Of a DNA stretch of 64,000 nt, positions 37,151 through 47,158 are shown one piece after another. The position numbers and the translations under genes were made by a program. Each line of letters opens with the position of its first letter. Within the stretch, counting starts at the first letter, position 1. The notes under the pieces were generated by a model. The model was not told the origin of the DNA. It did not search any database and worked only from the letters and a program-made list of their open reading frames with translations. This stretch comes from Gonium pectorale (Eukaryota; Chlorophyta; Chlorophyceae; Chlamydomonadales; Volvocaceae), in the NCBI GenBank assembly GCA_001584585.1, contig LSYV01000006.1, forward strand, positions 2,483,653 through 2,547,652, written 5' to 3'.

Positions 37151-37212
37151 GTTTTTTTCTGTGGAAAGGTTACAGGCGGAGAGGCGAGAAAGGGCGCAGA
37201 CAACGAGAGGGA
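37151..37212 (+). repeat. Dispersed repeat fragment, half A, abutting the gap
   Basis: The stretch starting with a T-run and ctgtggaaagg, and ending with agggcgcagacaacgagaggga, matches the minus strand of 63333-63391 at roughly 85 percent by eye. The shorter motif tttgtggaaaggctac recurs at 62674-62689. The repeat runs almost into the assembly gap, which suggests that the gap contains the rest of the element. Confidence 0.6.
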
Positions 37213-37219
37213 CATGCAG

Positions 37220-37706
37220 NNNNNNNNNNNNNNNNNNNNNNNNNNNNNNNNNNNNNNNNNNNNNNNNNNNNNNNNNNNNNNNNNNNNNNNNNNNNNNNNN
37301 NNNNNNNNNNNNNNNNNNNNNNNNNNNNNNNNNNNNNNNNNNNNNNNNNNNNNNNNNNNNNNNNNNNNNNNNNNNNNNNNNNNNNNNNNNNNNNNNNNNN
37401 NNNNNNNNNNNNNNNNNNNNNNNNNNNNNNNNNNNNNNNNNNNNNNNNNNNNNNNNNNNNNNNNNNNNNNNNNNNNNNNNNNNNNNNNNNNNNNNNNNNN
37501 NNNNNNNNNNNNNNNNNNNNNNNNNNNNNNNNNNNNNNNNNNNNNNNNNNNNNNNNNNNNNNNNNNNNNNNNNNNNNNNNNNNNNNNNNNNNNNNNNNNN
37601 NNNNNNNNNNNNNNNNNNNNNNNNNNNNNNNNNNNNNNNNNNNNNNNNNNNNNNNNNNNNNNNNNNNNNNNNNNNNNNNNNNNNNNNNNNNNNNNNNNNN
37701 NNNNNN
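37220..37706. other. 487-base assembly gap
   Basis: A run of N. The left flank is the dispersed repeat above. The right flank (37707-37850) is strongly purine-rich on the plus strand. Both suggest a repeat that could not be assembled. All long open frames crossing it are artefacts of the N run. Confidence 0.95.
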
Positions 37707-37848
37707 CCAAGACCAAACACCGACGGCACACACAAGAAGAGAAGGAACCCTGCAGCTAAAGACCACAGAACAGGAAGGCAGAAAGACGAAAAGAAAGGAA
37801 AGGAGACGCTGACCACCAGGAAAAGAGAGAAACAGACCGAAAGGACCC

Positions 37849-37897
37849 GGTGGTGGTGGTAAAGGTTGCCCACCACCACCACCACCACCACCACCAC
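37849..37897. repeat. GGT/CAC microsatellite pair able to form a hairpin
   Basis: Four GGT units (37849-37860), a 10-base spacer and nine CAC units (37871-37897). The two halves are complementary, so the single strand can fold back. It marks the right edge of the purine-rich stretch beside the gap. Confidence 0.8.
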
Positions 37898-39243
37898 GAC
37901 CAAGTACGATGCCGCCTGCAGCAACCAGGCACCAGCACAATGCAGCACGCAACAACACGCAACCCAGTTGCCACCGTAACCGTAACCGTAAGCATGCCGA
38001 GCTGCGGGTTCTGCGGGCATCGGCACATGGCAAGCAGCCCGTTAAAGCTGCAGAGAGCCTGATCATCAAACCAACGTGCGAGCCACGTATGGTGCTGTCG
38101 TCAAATGACGCGGCATCCTTCCGCCCACCTGCACGGTTCCGGGCCCCAGAACTCATGTTGCTCACCCTCAGCCTCGCCTTGCTTGTAAGCAAGCATGCCG
38201 GGTAACACGGCGCTGCATGGCACAGACGTACGGGCAATCATCACTGATCCGTGGGTTACGCGCTTTGGAAAGGGGCAATGCCAGGAAACAGCACGGCTAT
38301 CAGTTTGATGAAAATGTTTGTCATAGCCACTTCCTCTGTTTCCTTTCCTCTGTTTTTTCTCCAGCCTGGCTCGTGGCTGCCAACCACATCCTGAATCGTG
38401 CCGTGGTGCCTGGGCCGTCGCCTGACCTACATCGTTCTTCCCGGATGCGGCCACTGCTCTCCTCTCCCCGACTGGGCTAGCGGCTTGACGGTGCTGAGTT
38501 TCACGTCCCTTACGGTCCAGGGCTCCAGGCCTACACCCAGCTGCAGAGCCGGGATGTGACGCAGCAGAAGCGAACAGTCCTGCACTCCTGCTGCACCCTC
38601 GCTCATCTGCAACAATGTTATTGGCAACACGACGGTTTCCGCACCAAGCGAAGCGTAGTAGCAGAAACCAAGGTTTCCTGCGTTCGGCTGGCAAGCGTTT
38701 GTGCACGTCGGTGCTGTCCGGTAGTACGGCAGTACGAGGCCGGTAGGCCAGTGTTCATAGGTTGTCGCGTCGGTCGGTGCAAGCTACCGGTAACTCGTGA
38801 GTTCACCGCCGGGCCAAACTGAGGCAAACTCTGTTACAGTCCCTGGCTCAGTGTATTAGGCCCCCCCCCCCAAATCCCCGCAGAAGACTCTCTTTCCTGG
38901 TTGCAGGTACCCTTCGCCGCGGCGGAGCCGCGGCTAAGCGACGCAAGACGCAATGCTGGAAACCTGCAATAAACGCATTTCGTTACGTTTGTGAGTGCAG
39001 AATCGAGAGGTTGTTCTGCTCGGAGTTACGACCGTTCCTGGATGCCGACGCTAACCGTTGCTAACACTGCCGGGTTGGACGGTTGGTATCCAAGCTCAAC
39101 TTCTAGGCATCCTGTCATCGCAGCCATGTATGCTGCATAGTGTGAAGTCGATTGGGACAAATCTCGGGTCGGGTTCATGGATCCGCAGCTGGTCACACCT
39201 CCACCGATACAGTACGGCGCGGACCACACAGCGGATGATACGT

Positions 39244-39276
39244 CTCCCTCTTTCTGTGCAGGTTTTTCTTTTTTTC
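39244..39276 (+). repeat. Dispersed repeat fragment, half B
   Basis: ctccctctttctgtgcaggttt (22 bases, 39244-39265) is identical to a stretch at 62738-62759 and close to the minus strand of 63251-63285; all three continue into a T-run. The sequence just after it repeats gtcgggtatccacc twice in tandem. It appears to be a solo end of the family represented by the foldback element at 62673-62770. Confidence 0.65.
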
Positions 39277-40527
39277 GGGTCGGGTATCCACCGGTCGGGT
39301 ATCCACCGCGCCATTAGATGGGGCCTTATCGCACGAGTTACTGGCGCCTTCAACTGGCAGCCAGATGCTAGCACGCAGGTCCTCAACCCAGTCCGATTGC
39401 AACCCAGACACCGCAGTACCGCAACATCGAGCAGCCGCCCGGTAGCGGTGCCCATACCTCAGCAAACCATACGTACGTGCGAACCGCAACTGGCTTTTAC
39501 GTCACACCGTACGACAGCCTACACACTCCAACGAAGGATTCTGATACACGAAGCCCCGTCATGCTTACACACCTACAGGGCTGATTCACGAAACCTCGCT
39601 GTACCTGCAGAAGTGAGCATGCCTGACAACAAAGCGCCGCGTGGCGTATGCAGGCATACGCGCTCGTGCCAATGAGCCATGCTTTGAACTGGCCCAGTGC
39701 CAGAAACCAGCACCCGCCATCCGGCCTATAAAGCAACCAACCACATGCGTCGACTCGTGAGATCCATCGAGACGTTGGGTCAGCCCATGCAAACACGACA
39801 GTGGAACACAAACCTATCCGATGCCTTCGTGGCAGGTTGACAGTGGGAAGTAATGCACCGGCGCCGCATTAGCACTACTGTGCAAGAGGGAAACGCTTGT
39901 GGGCCGATGCAGACACCGGTACGAAGCTTTGACCAGCAGGACGCGGCGCGGTGGTGATGTTGCGTGGAATGCGCCGCACCTCAAAAAACAGTATGATATG
40001 CACGCGTGGCACGCACCCTGCCTTGTACAAACGGATTCGAAAACGCAGGGCACGGTACTACAGATAGGAGCAATTTATGTATGGCCATAATATACTGTAT
40101 GTACGGCGACAACACCGAGCGAGCGCGTTCCTCTGTTGCGAGGCGCAATTTTGCAGATGATGCATAGGTATGTGTCCTTTTGGGGACGTGACCTGATCCC
40201 TGTATAAGCGAGCTCGGTAGGCGACTGTGGTGCCACTGGCGGCGCGGCAGCAGCAGCACGTGTGGGCGCACACACGTGCACGACGTGTCCGAAGAGCTTC
40301 TTAATCACCAATGTGGAGCGATGCTTCGGGCATCACCTTGCGCAACCCTATCACAGTCCACTTGCCTCCCCTTCTCTTCAATGTGAACTCCGCCATCGCA
40401 CACCTGAACACCCATTATGGATATGCACGTACGAACTCCACATCCCGGTTCCCGCCCTAGCCGTGCTGCTCCACGCGGCACTCCGGTTGTGTTGGCTAGG
40501 GCCGTGCCCTCAGCCCGTACGACGGCT

Positions 40528-43500
40528 TCAGCACGACCATGTGACGTTGCGCACCAGCCAGTCCGAGTACCTGCAGAGGCGCACCGTGCACACGCGGGGT
40601 GCGGGCGGCGGGCGGGAGCAACAGGCAGCCACAACTGAGAGGTGGCCTGTATGAGAGACCAAGTCAGTCAGCACAGTCTGTACACTCGCCATCGCCCGTT
40701 CGCACTCAGGTTCATCTGGCCGCCTGCCTCGCTCACCTCCACACGTCGTACTGCGCGTTGTGGCTGAGCAGCGCACCGGTGTAGTAGGTGTTGCGGTGGC
40801 CCTGGCCGCGGGAGGCGGGCGGGGGGAGGCGTTGTCCAGGCAGGGGTCCGGCATGAGGGGCGTGCGGGCGAACGACGGACGACCGTGTGCTCCAGAGGCA
40901 TTCACCCACCACCACCAGGACGTGCACATACTTTGCTGTACGGTACATGCTTGAGCACGCCAACACGTTCACAGAAGAGGGCCGCGCAGCCGCACGTGTC
41001 GGGAGCCGACTCCAACACTCCATCCCCCGAGAGTCACACACGCTCACCCGCCCCCTCCCCCGCCCGCCCGCACCCTCCCCACGCGCCCGCCGGCCCACCT
41101 GCAGCCCGTACAGGGCGTTGTAGAATGCGGGCAGCTGTGTCATGTCGGCCGGGCGGGGTGTGTGCTGGTGCAGGTCGGGGCCGTCCAGGAACACGTCCTT
41201 CCGTTTGGCCGGGATGGGAAAGGCGCCGCCCACCGCGGCTGACCAGGTGGTCAGGTTGGAGATGATGAGGTCGGCGATGCCCTGCCGGGTGGCCACCGGT
41301 GTGGGGCCCACAGTCCACGTGAGGCCGACGCCCAGGGGGCCCATGGTGCCCAGGGCCACGACGGCCTGCAAAGGGGGGAGGCGACGGGGTAGGGGTCGGG
41401 GGGATAACAGCTGTCCTGGTACGCACGCGGGTTGTCGGGCCACCGTAGGGCGCCGGGAGGCCTAAATTGGCAAGGAGCCCTATCTTGGAGGCAGCGGTGT
41501 GTGGGTGCAAAGCGTGGGAGCGGATTCCTCCGCACGCGCTGTTTCACAACCCTTATTCCAACAACACGAAAACAGTTGCAGACTTATAGTGCTGTCCGCC
41601 TGAAGATGGTTGCCCCGCAGCCCGCAACCCACGCTCAACCTCCCCAGACCCTCACCGGGAGGTCCTTATAGCCGAACTCAGACAGCTGCACGCTGACGCC
41701 CTTCGGGTTCGAGCCCATCTTGTACGGAGTCCGTACGACGGCCTTTGAGAAGATGTTGTACGTCACCTATAGCACCAATGGGAAATGTCGAATTGCGTCA
41801 GTAATGACCACGGGGAGCGCCGGCAGCAGTCTGGCGCCGCGACCAACGCCTGTCTCTTGTCACCGTCACCTTCTGCGCACTTACACAGCACAACCCGACT
41901 CACGGCAACAAACCTACACGCCTGCGCACCTGGCTGAACACCGCCTTTTCCTTGGCGTCGAGGTTATTGATAAACGACTCTAGGTTATCCAGGCTCTGCA
42001 CGGCAGACACCACGAGCCGCCGGCACGTCGTCTTGACCTTGCGGCCTTCCTGTGGGGTGCGGGCAGGACCGGCCAGGGTGTCAGCGCCTCGCGAGACAAG
42101 GGCACCCTGAGAGTACGGCATAGGTGATGCAGAAGCGCGGGAACCGTCGTACGGCCCAAGCCCGTCCAGCGCTGCCCTGTATACGGGGTCCAGCTAGCGC
42201 CGTCTCCCGAGAACCCTCAACCACTTCGCCCCACGGCCTCGGGCCGCGCGGGCGCCCGACGCACCCGCGTGTAGGTGACGTCCATCCGGCTGCTGCGGCG
42301 GGTGATGCTGAAGGGCGCGGCGCCTAGCTTGACCCAGCCGCCCAGGTAGCGGTGGAAGGCATGGTACAGCGAGGAGCAGCCGTTCTTAACGGTGTAGCCC
42401 TGAGGGGAGCGATAACAGGATTAGAAAAGCAAGGTAGGAGCAGGGAGATCATGGAGTACTGGGAGAGTGTAGTCCTGGAAGCTTATTAGGGGAGAGGGGG
42501 ACTGAGGAAGTACTGTAAGCGAAGCTTGGTGAACAGGGCCGCCGGGGCGCGCCTCAAGCGAGTGAAGTGGCTGAGTGGAGCAGCACACAGCAAGGCGCGG
42601 GCGCGCCCTCCTAATCGCTGCCGGATCCTCCTACCCAAGGCTACGGGAAAGGCTGAATGCAAGGCTGCCGTAAAGGAAGATCCAGTACCGCTCTAACTGT
42701 GCCCAAAGAGATGACACATACAACGCCCACGGGCTCATACCGACAGAAGAGAAGATAAGGACTCAAGCCAGCCAGCCACCAAATCCGACACCCTCCCATC
42801 GCCCAACGCCCACGACCCAGCCAGCCACCCACCTGGCCCAGCATGATCTTGAGGATCGCGGGGCGCAGGTTTCGCAACGCGACGAGGGCGGAGACCTGCG
42901 ACCGAGTGCCGGGATTAATGACATACCGGAGGTAAAGCTGGGTGCACGGCTGACGGTCCCTCGCCGCCGAGCAGCCCCGCTCTGCTCCACCTCCGCCTCC
43001 GCCTCTAACGTCACCTTTCTGTGGTGAAGCTGCTCTCGCTTGGCGGCTGCCGGCCAGAGTGCGCATCACACACGGCAATGATTCCCGCAATTCCTCAGGA
43101 CATAGTGCCAGCAGAGAATGGCGGACATCCCCCGCATCTCCACCAAGCGTGCCGCGGGCCCCACATGCCCACTGCGACGCCTCGACCGAATGCCTCTCGT
43201 GAAGCGTGCCCCCGCCCCCCGGGCAAGCCCTCACCTGCCCAGCCCTCAACCCCAGCTGGCGGCACCCGCTGCGCTCTAGACCTGCTTACCTCCCGCATGG
43301 GACCGGGTCCGATCTGCAGCAACCGGCCGATGATGTCGTACAACGGCTCGAGCGCCCCGGGCCCCAACTCCTTGTCAAGCGAGTCTAGGAGCTCGCCAAA
43401 GGGGCGCAGCAGCATCTGGACGGTCGCGGGCGGCAGCTTGTCGAAGTCCGGCATCTCGCCTGCGCGGAGCGTGGGGAGGGGAGGGAAGGGAAGGCCATCC

Positions 43501-44504
43501 CGTGGCGGGTTGGAGGAGATAGGGCCCGCTCACGCAGCCGTAGCATAAAGGCATACAACAAGCAGGCAGTCCGAGGGGCACCGCACCGTTCTCCGTCTCG
43601 ATGTAGGCAAAGCGTGTGGACATGAGGCCCAGGAAGAGCTCAAAGGCCTTCTGGTAGGCGGTCACGTTCATAACAGATTCCTTGCTCAGCCACTGGCCGC
43701 TGGGGCTGACGCGGTAGCTGCTCTGGCCCGCAGACTGCGGAGGCGCAGAAAGGGAATGAGGTATCGGAAGGTAAGGCTGGCTTGCCCCTGAAACGACGGG
43801 CAGAAAGCATGGGAGGCCATAACACAAGTTTCTTAGTGTAAGGCAGCGGGGGACGGGGCAGGCGGCCATGCAGCTGACTGACGCGCGTTGACGAGCCGCT
43901 CGCGTTACGCGCAGTCGGACCCCAGCCCCACTAGCGCTGGTGTGCCTCGAAGCATTAGATCGCCGGGCCGCAGTGCTTGCACATGCAGACTGCCGCAGCA
44001 GACAGCGCTGCCGCCAAAGATGCAAACAGGCCGCCGACAGGGGCACGAGCCGTGCGCACCCCGGTTGGGTCGTAGGGCACCAGCGTGACGTTGAAGCGCT
44101 TGAACGTGTCCACCACCAGCGGGATGTCGCAGTATAACACGACGCCCGTCTCAATCTTGGCGCCGGTGTTGGGCTCCGTCCATGTGTAGCAGTGGCCGCC
44201 GACCTGCACGCGGGCCCGGAGCAGAAGCACGCAGTGCAGGTGCCTCAAACCGGCGGTGAGGGCGGAAGGGCAGGCGACCAGCGTCCGTGGGCATCCGAGC
44301 ATTGTGAGGCCATCTCACCCGATCTGCTTTCTCGAGCACAAGGGCGCGGTAGCCCATTTGCTTGAGCCGAACAGCAGTGAAGAGCCCAGCGCCACCCGCG
44401 CCGACAACGCAGACGTCAAACTCCGTGGCGCACTTGCCCGCCGTAGCCACCGAGAACAGGGCGGCCAGCAGCGCGCCCACGGCCACGGCCCATTTCGGCG
44501 CCAT
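40528..44504 (-). CDS. Secretory FAD-dependent amine-oxidase-like flavoprotein
   Basis: Eleven phase-consistent minus-strand exons: 44504-44319, 44203-44060, 43734-43587, 43459-43290, 42895-42833, 42399-42265, 42049-41930, 41766-41656, 41365-41099, 40801-40737, 40570-40528 (stop TGA). They total 483 aa. Residues 1-22 (MAPKWAVAVGALLAALFSVA) form a signal peptide. FDVCVVGAGGAGLFTAVRLKQMGYRALVLEK is the Rossmann FAD-binding fold with GxGGxG and the ribose-binding Glu. The next exon gives VGGHCYTWTEPNTG, the GG doublet motif of flavin amine oxidases and of the beta-cyclopiazonate dehydrogenase/prenylcysteine-oxidase-like group. The C-terminal end has NTYYTGALLSHNAQYDVW, the usual FAD-contacting segment. 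It is probably a secreted or endomembrane oxidoreductase; the substrate cannot be read from sequence. If the last intron (donor at 40736) is not used, a TGA follows immediately. Every intron is GT-AG. Confidence 0.85.
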
Positions 44505-46900
44505 TGTACTTCTGTGCCTGGGTTTTGACCCGTTTAAGAAGCAAAGTTGTTTGTGTATGTAAGAACGTCCGAAACGAAACGGGGCGAGGCTGGAACAGTG
44601 GAGGAAGTCCGCCGTCCCAGTGCTCCCAGCCGCTAGTCAAATCCAAGGGACTCTGTTCCCACAAGCGCTACTTCATCTCCGAGCAATTTTGGGCGCATGT
44701 CGGAAGCCCTGGACTGCCCAACTGACACCGACCTGGAGATGCGCCCGTCGCCCGTAATTCACACGAGGTGTTTTAAAACGGAAAAAAAAACTCCCTACCA
44801 AGGTGTGCGCGACAATTATTAATACGTCCAAGTACGACCAACCGATACCAACTACGGGTTCTTTCAGCCACTGGTGAAAACGGTAGTGATCATAGTACTC
44901 ACGACATGGCCGCTGGGACGATGCCCCATGTCCGTATGCTTGCTGTACCTAAGCATGAAAGGTGGGGAGGCTGCATAGATTACCTAGACACGGGGGTTGT
45001 AGTGGCACAGTTTGTACCATCCGACGGCACCTTGGACATCAAGCACGTAAGGGAACGTAGCGACTACCACGGCGAACCTGTTATGCGGCAGAAGCATGGG
45101 GCTGGGAGGAGAGAGCAGCCTGCCACGCCAGGCACCCGGCAGCGGCAAGTAGGCTGCGGGATGGGCACGTGGGATTCGCAGAGGAGCGGGATGCCGCCGG
45201 ACCCGGGGCTGAGAAGGCGCTCTCGCGGGCGGGTCCGTGGGATCAACGCGGTCGGAGGCCGGGGGCAATGAGCAGCACCATGCGATGCTGGCGGGAATAA
45301 ACGCAGCGAGCGGGGCCGTGTAGCTTACTTCGCTTGGTGAGGCATGGCAAAGCCTTCACTCAGGTGAACGGGGCACAGCGCTGCGCGACAGGCCCCCGCT
45401 TCACGGGAAGGGAGCGAGCGTAAACAACACGGTACGTGGCTACGTGCCAGCGGTCTCCGTGAAGGATGCCCAGGGTGACCGCGACTGCGCGTCCCGGCAC
45501 GTGCCCCTTCCCCCATGCTTACAGGGGCGTGACATCACAATACGGGCTCCGGCCTGGGTGCCCGGTCATCGTGCTGCCGTTGCTTGAGTGCTTGCTTCCT
45601 TGCTCAATATGCTCTCTTTGTTATGATTTGAATTCCGATGTCAGCCCCCGCCCCTGTTGCCTGTAACGTCTGCAAGTCCTTCGCTAAGCGTTGCGTTGCA
45701 TGAGGCCTGCATGCGCTGCCAGTAACGTCCTTCAGCTTGGCAGGACTGCTGTGTTTGCGCCGTTCGCTGGTTTGGCAGAACCGTCATTTGCGCCGCCCAG
45801 TCTGCTGCGGTTGCGCCAGGCAGCCTTGACGGCGGCGGCGGCTGAGGCCTTGGCAGCAGCGGCGGCTGGGGCGGCCATGTGCTGCGTCAGGCAGCCTTGA
45901 CGGCGGCGGCGCAGGCCGGCCATCAGCTGGCGCTGCGCCTTAGCGGCATGATGCGCCGCGGCGAGCTAACTGGGCCAACGGGTTGGCACCGTGGGCCGTT
46001 GGCCTAGTGGGCAGCGTCGGGTTCCCTGACATATTGGCGTGGTGCTGGCCAGCTCATGAGAGTGCAGGGTGCGGATTCGGGCGGTCGTAGAGCGGCAAGC
46101 CATATGGGACGGGGCGGTGGAGGAGGTGGAGGGCCCTTCGTTGGCCAGGGTCCGACAGGTGTCAGGGATTGGGCATGTTACTCAGCGGTTGTGTGCTGTG
46201 CCCGCATGAGTACAAATGCAACTGCGATGAATTCATGTGTGCTTGGGCTCCCAATGCATAGCGTGAGGCGGGGCGACGCTTAGGCGGCGCACTGCTTCTG
46301 TGCAGAGGGTGTGAGGAATGTCGTGGCTATGAAGGCGTACTGTAACGGTCGGGGACCCGATTACCCCCGTACTCGGGTCTTCCAACCGCCGCGCGCCTGC
46401 CGCTCGCGTCGCTACCGTGAACACAGCTTGCCGTGCAGTGTGGGGTCGCGTCCGTGCCGGCGCGCGCTCCGGTTGGTCACTTTGAGAAAAAAAACTTGGA
46501 GGTTGCTTCTGCTGACACTTGCGACCGTGGCTAAGGCGGAAGCATTAGGAAGTCAACGCGCTGAGTCTGTGAGACCGGCGGCTGTGTGTGTTTGCGGTAC
46601 GTTGGCGGTTGATTAGAGCGACGGTCTTGGGCCAGCCGTGCATGTTGTGTTCGGGTCTAGTGTTCAGCTGTAAGGTCACCTGGGCCGTCGCATCTGAGGC
46701 CTTGCGAACTGAAACGGCCCGCCTTGGGCAGGATCCCCGATCACTGGGAAACCGGTAAGCCGGCATACCGTCGGGAGTTGGATGGGCCTCCATGCCGCCC
46801 ACCAATGTCTTCGTCACCTAACTTATGCGAGGGGACGGGTAGCCCGGCCCGGCATAAGGACCCATAATGGAGTGCAGGGGCCTTGCCGCGCATGCGTGCC
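44505..46900. other. Intergenic, no supported gene
   Basis: This lies upstream of the amine-oxidase-like gene and beyond the 3' end of the propeller/transferase gene. TGTAA occurs on the plus strand near 45661, 46338 and 46666, which would suit an undetected plus-strand gene. An Ala-rich plus-strand frame (about 45691-45900, with ...LLRLRQAALTAAAAEALAAAA) could be an exon, but I cannot connect it to others. The frame at 44906-45271 lacks the third-position GC bias of the real genes nearby. Confidence 0.45.
45818..45911. repeat. 23-base direct repeat spaced 71 bases
   Basis: aggcagccttgacggcggcggcg occurs at 45818-45840 and again at 45889-45911, exactly. The intervening sequence is GCG/GGC-rich. 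It lies over the end of the Ala-rich frame and may be a local duplication. Confidence 0.8.
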
Positions 46901-46905
46901 TTACA
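46901..46905 (-). terminator. Candidate poly(A) signal TGTAA for the propeller/transferase gene
   Basis: TTACA on the plus strand reads TGTAA on the minus strand, about 255 bases past the stop at 47159 (or about 545 past the alternative stop at 47448). Either distance is normal for a volvocine 3' UTR. Confidence 0.45.
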
Positions 46906-47158
46906 GCCAGACACCCCACCCAATAAAAAGGATAGCATAAATGCACAACATTGCAGCCTGCCTAGGCTGCCCGCGCCCGAGGAGGGGAGGGGCGGGGCGG
47001 CGGCCGCTGGCGTGATCAGTCACCCAGTGGACGTACCGGTACAGTCATGCCGACAGAGGACAGACAGTCCATGGCAGCGGGTAAACGCGCGTTCCAGGCC
47101 AGTGCTAGAGGCGCTCAGGGCTATCTAATGTGTGGTAACTCTCATTGCCTGCCTTTAG

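Larger units (their letters stand above)
35747..40527. other. Gene-poor interval with assembly gap and repeat fragments
   Basis: No open frame here joins into a phase-consistent gene or shows a recognisable domain. The longest gap-free minus-strand frame (36367-36957, 196 codons) lacks an ATG at its start and resembles no family I know. The interval contains the 3' UTR of the sulfotransferase gene, a 487-base N gap, a purine-rich strand followed by a GGT/CAC microsatellite, a C-run at about 38862-38872, two dispersed-repeat fragments, and the 3' UTR of the amine-oxidase-like gene at its right end. Genes hidden by the gap cannot be excluded. Confidence 0.5.

Noticed and set aside
37058..38026. 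Several long frames crossing the N gap
   Set aside because: The N run has no stop codons, so these frames are artefacts.
40305..40634. Minus-strand frame as a separate gene downstream of the amine-oxidase-like gene
   Set aside because: Only its short part 40528-40570 is supported, as the last exon of that gene in phase 2; the rest is in the wrong frame.
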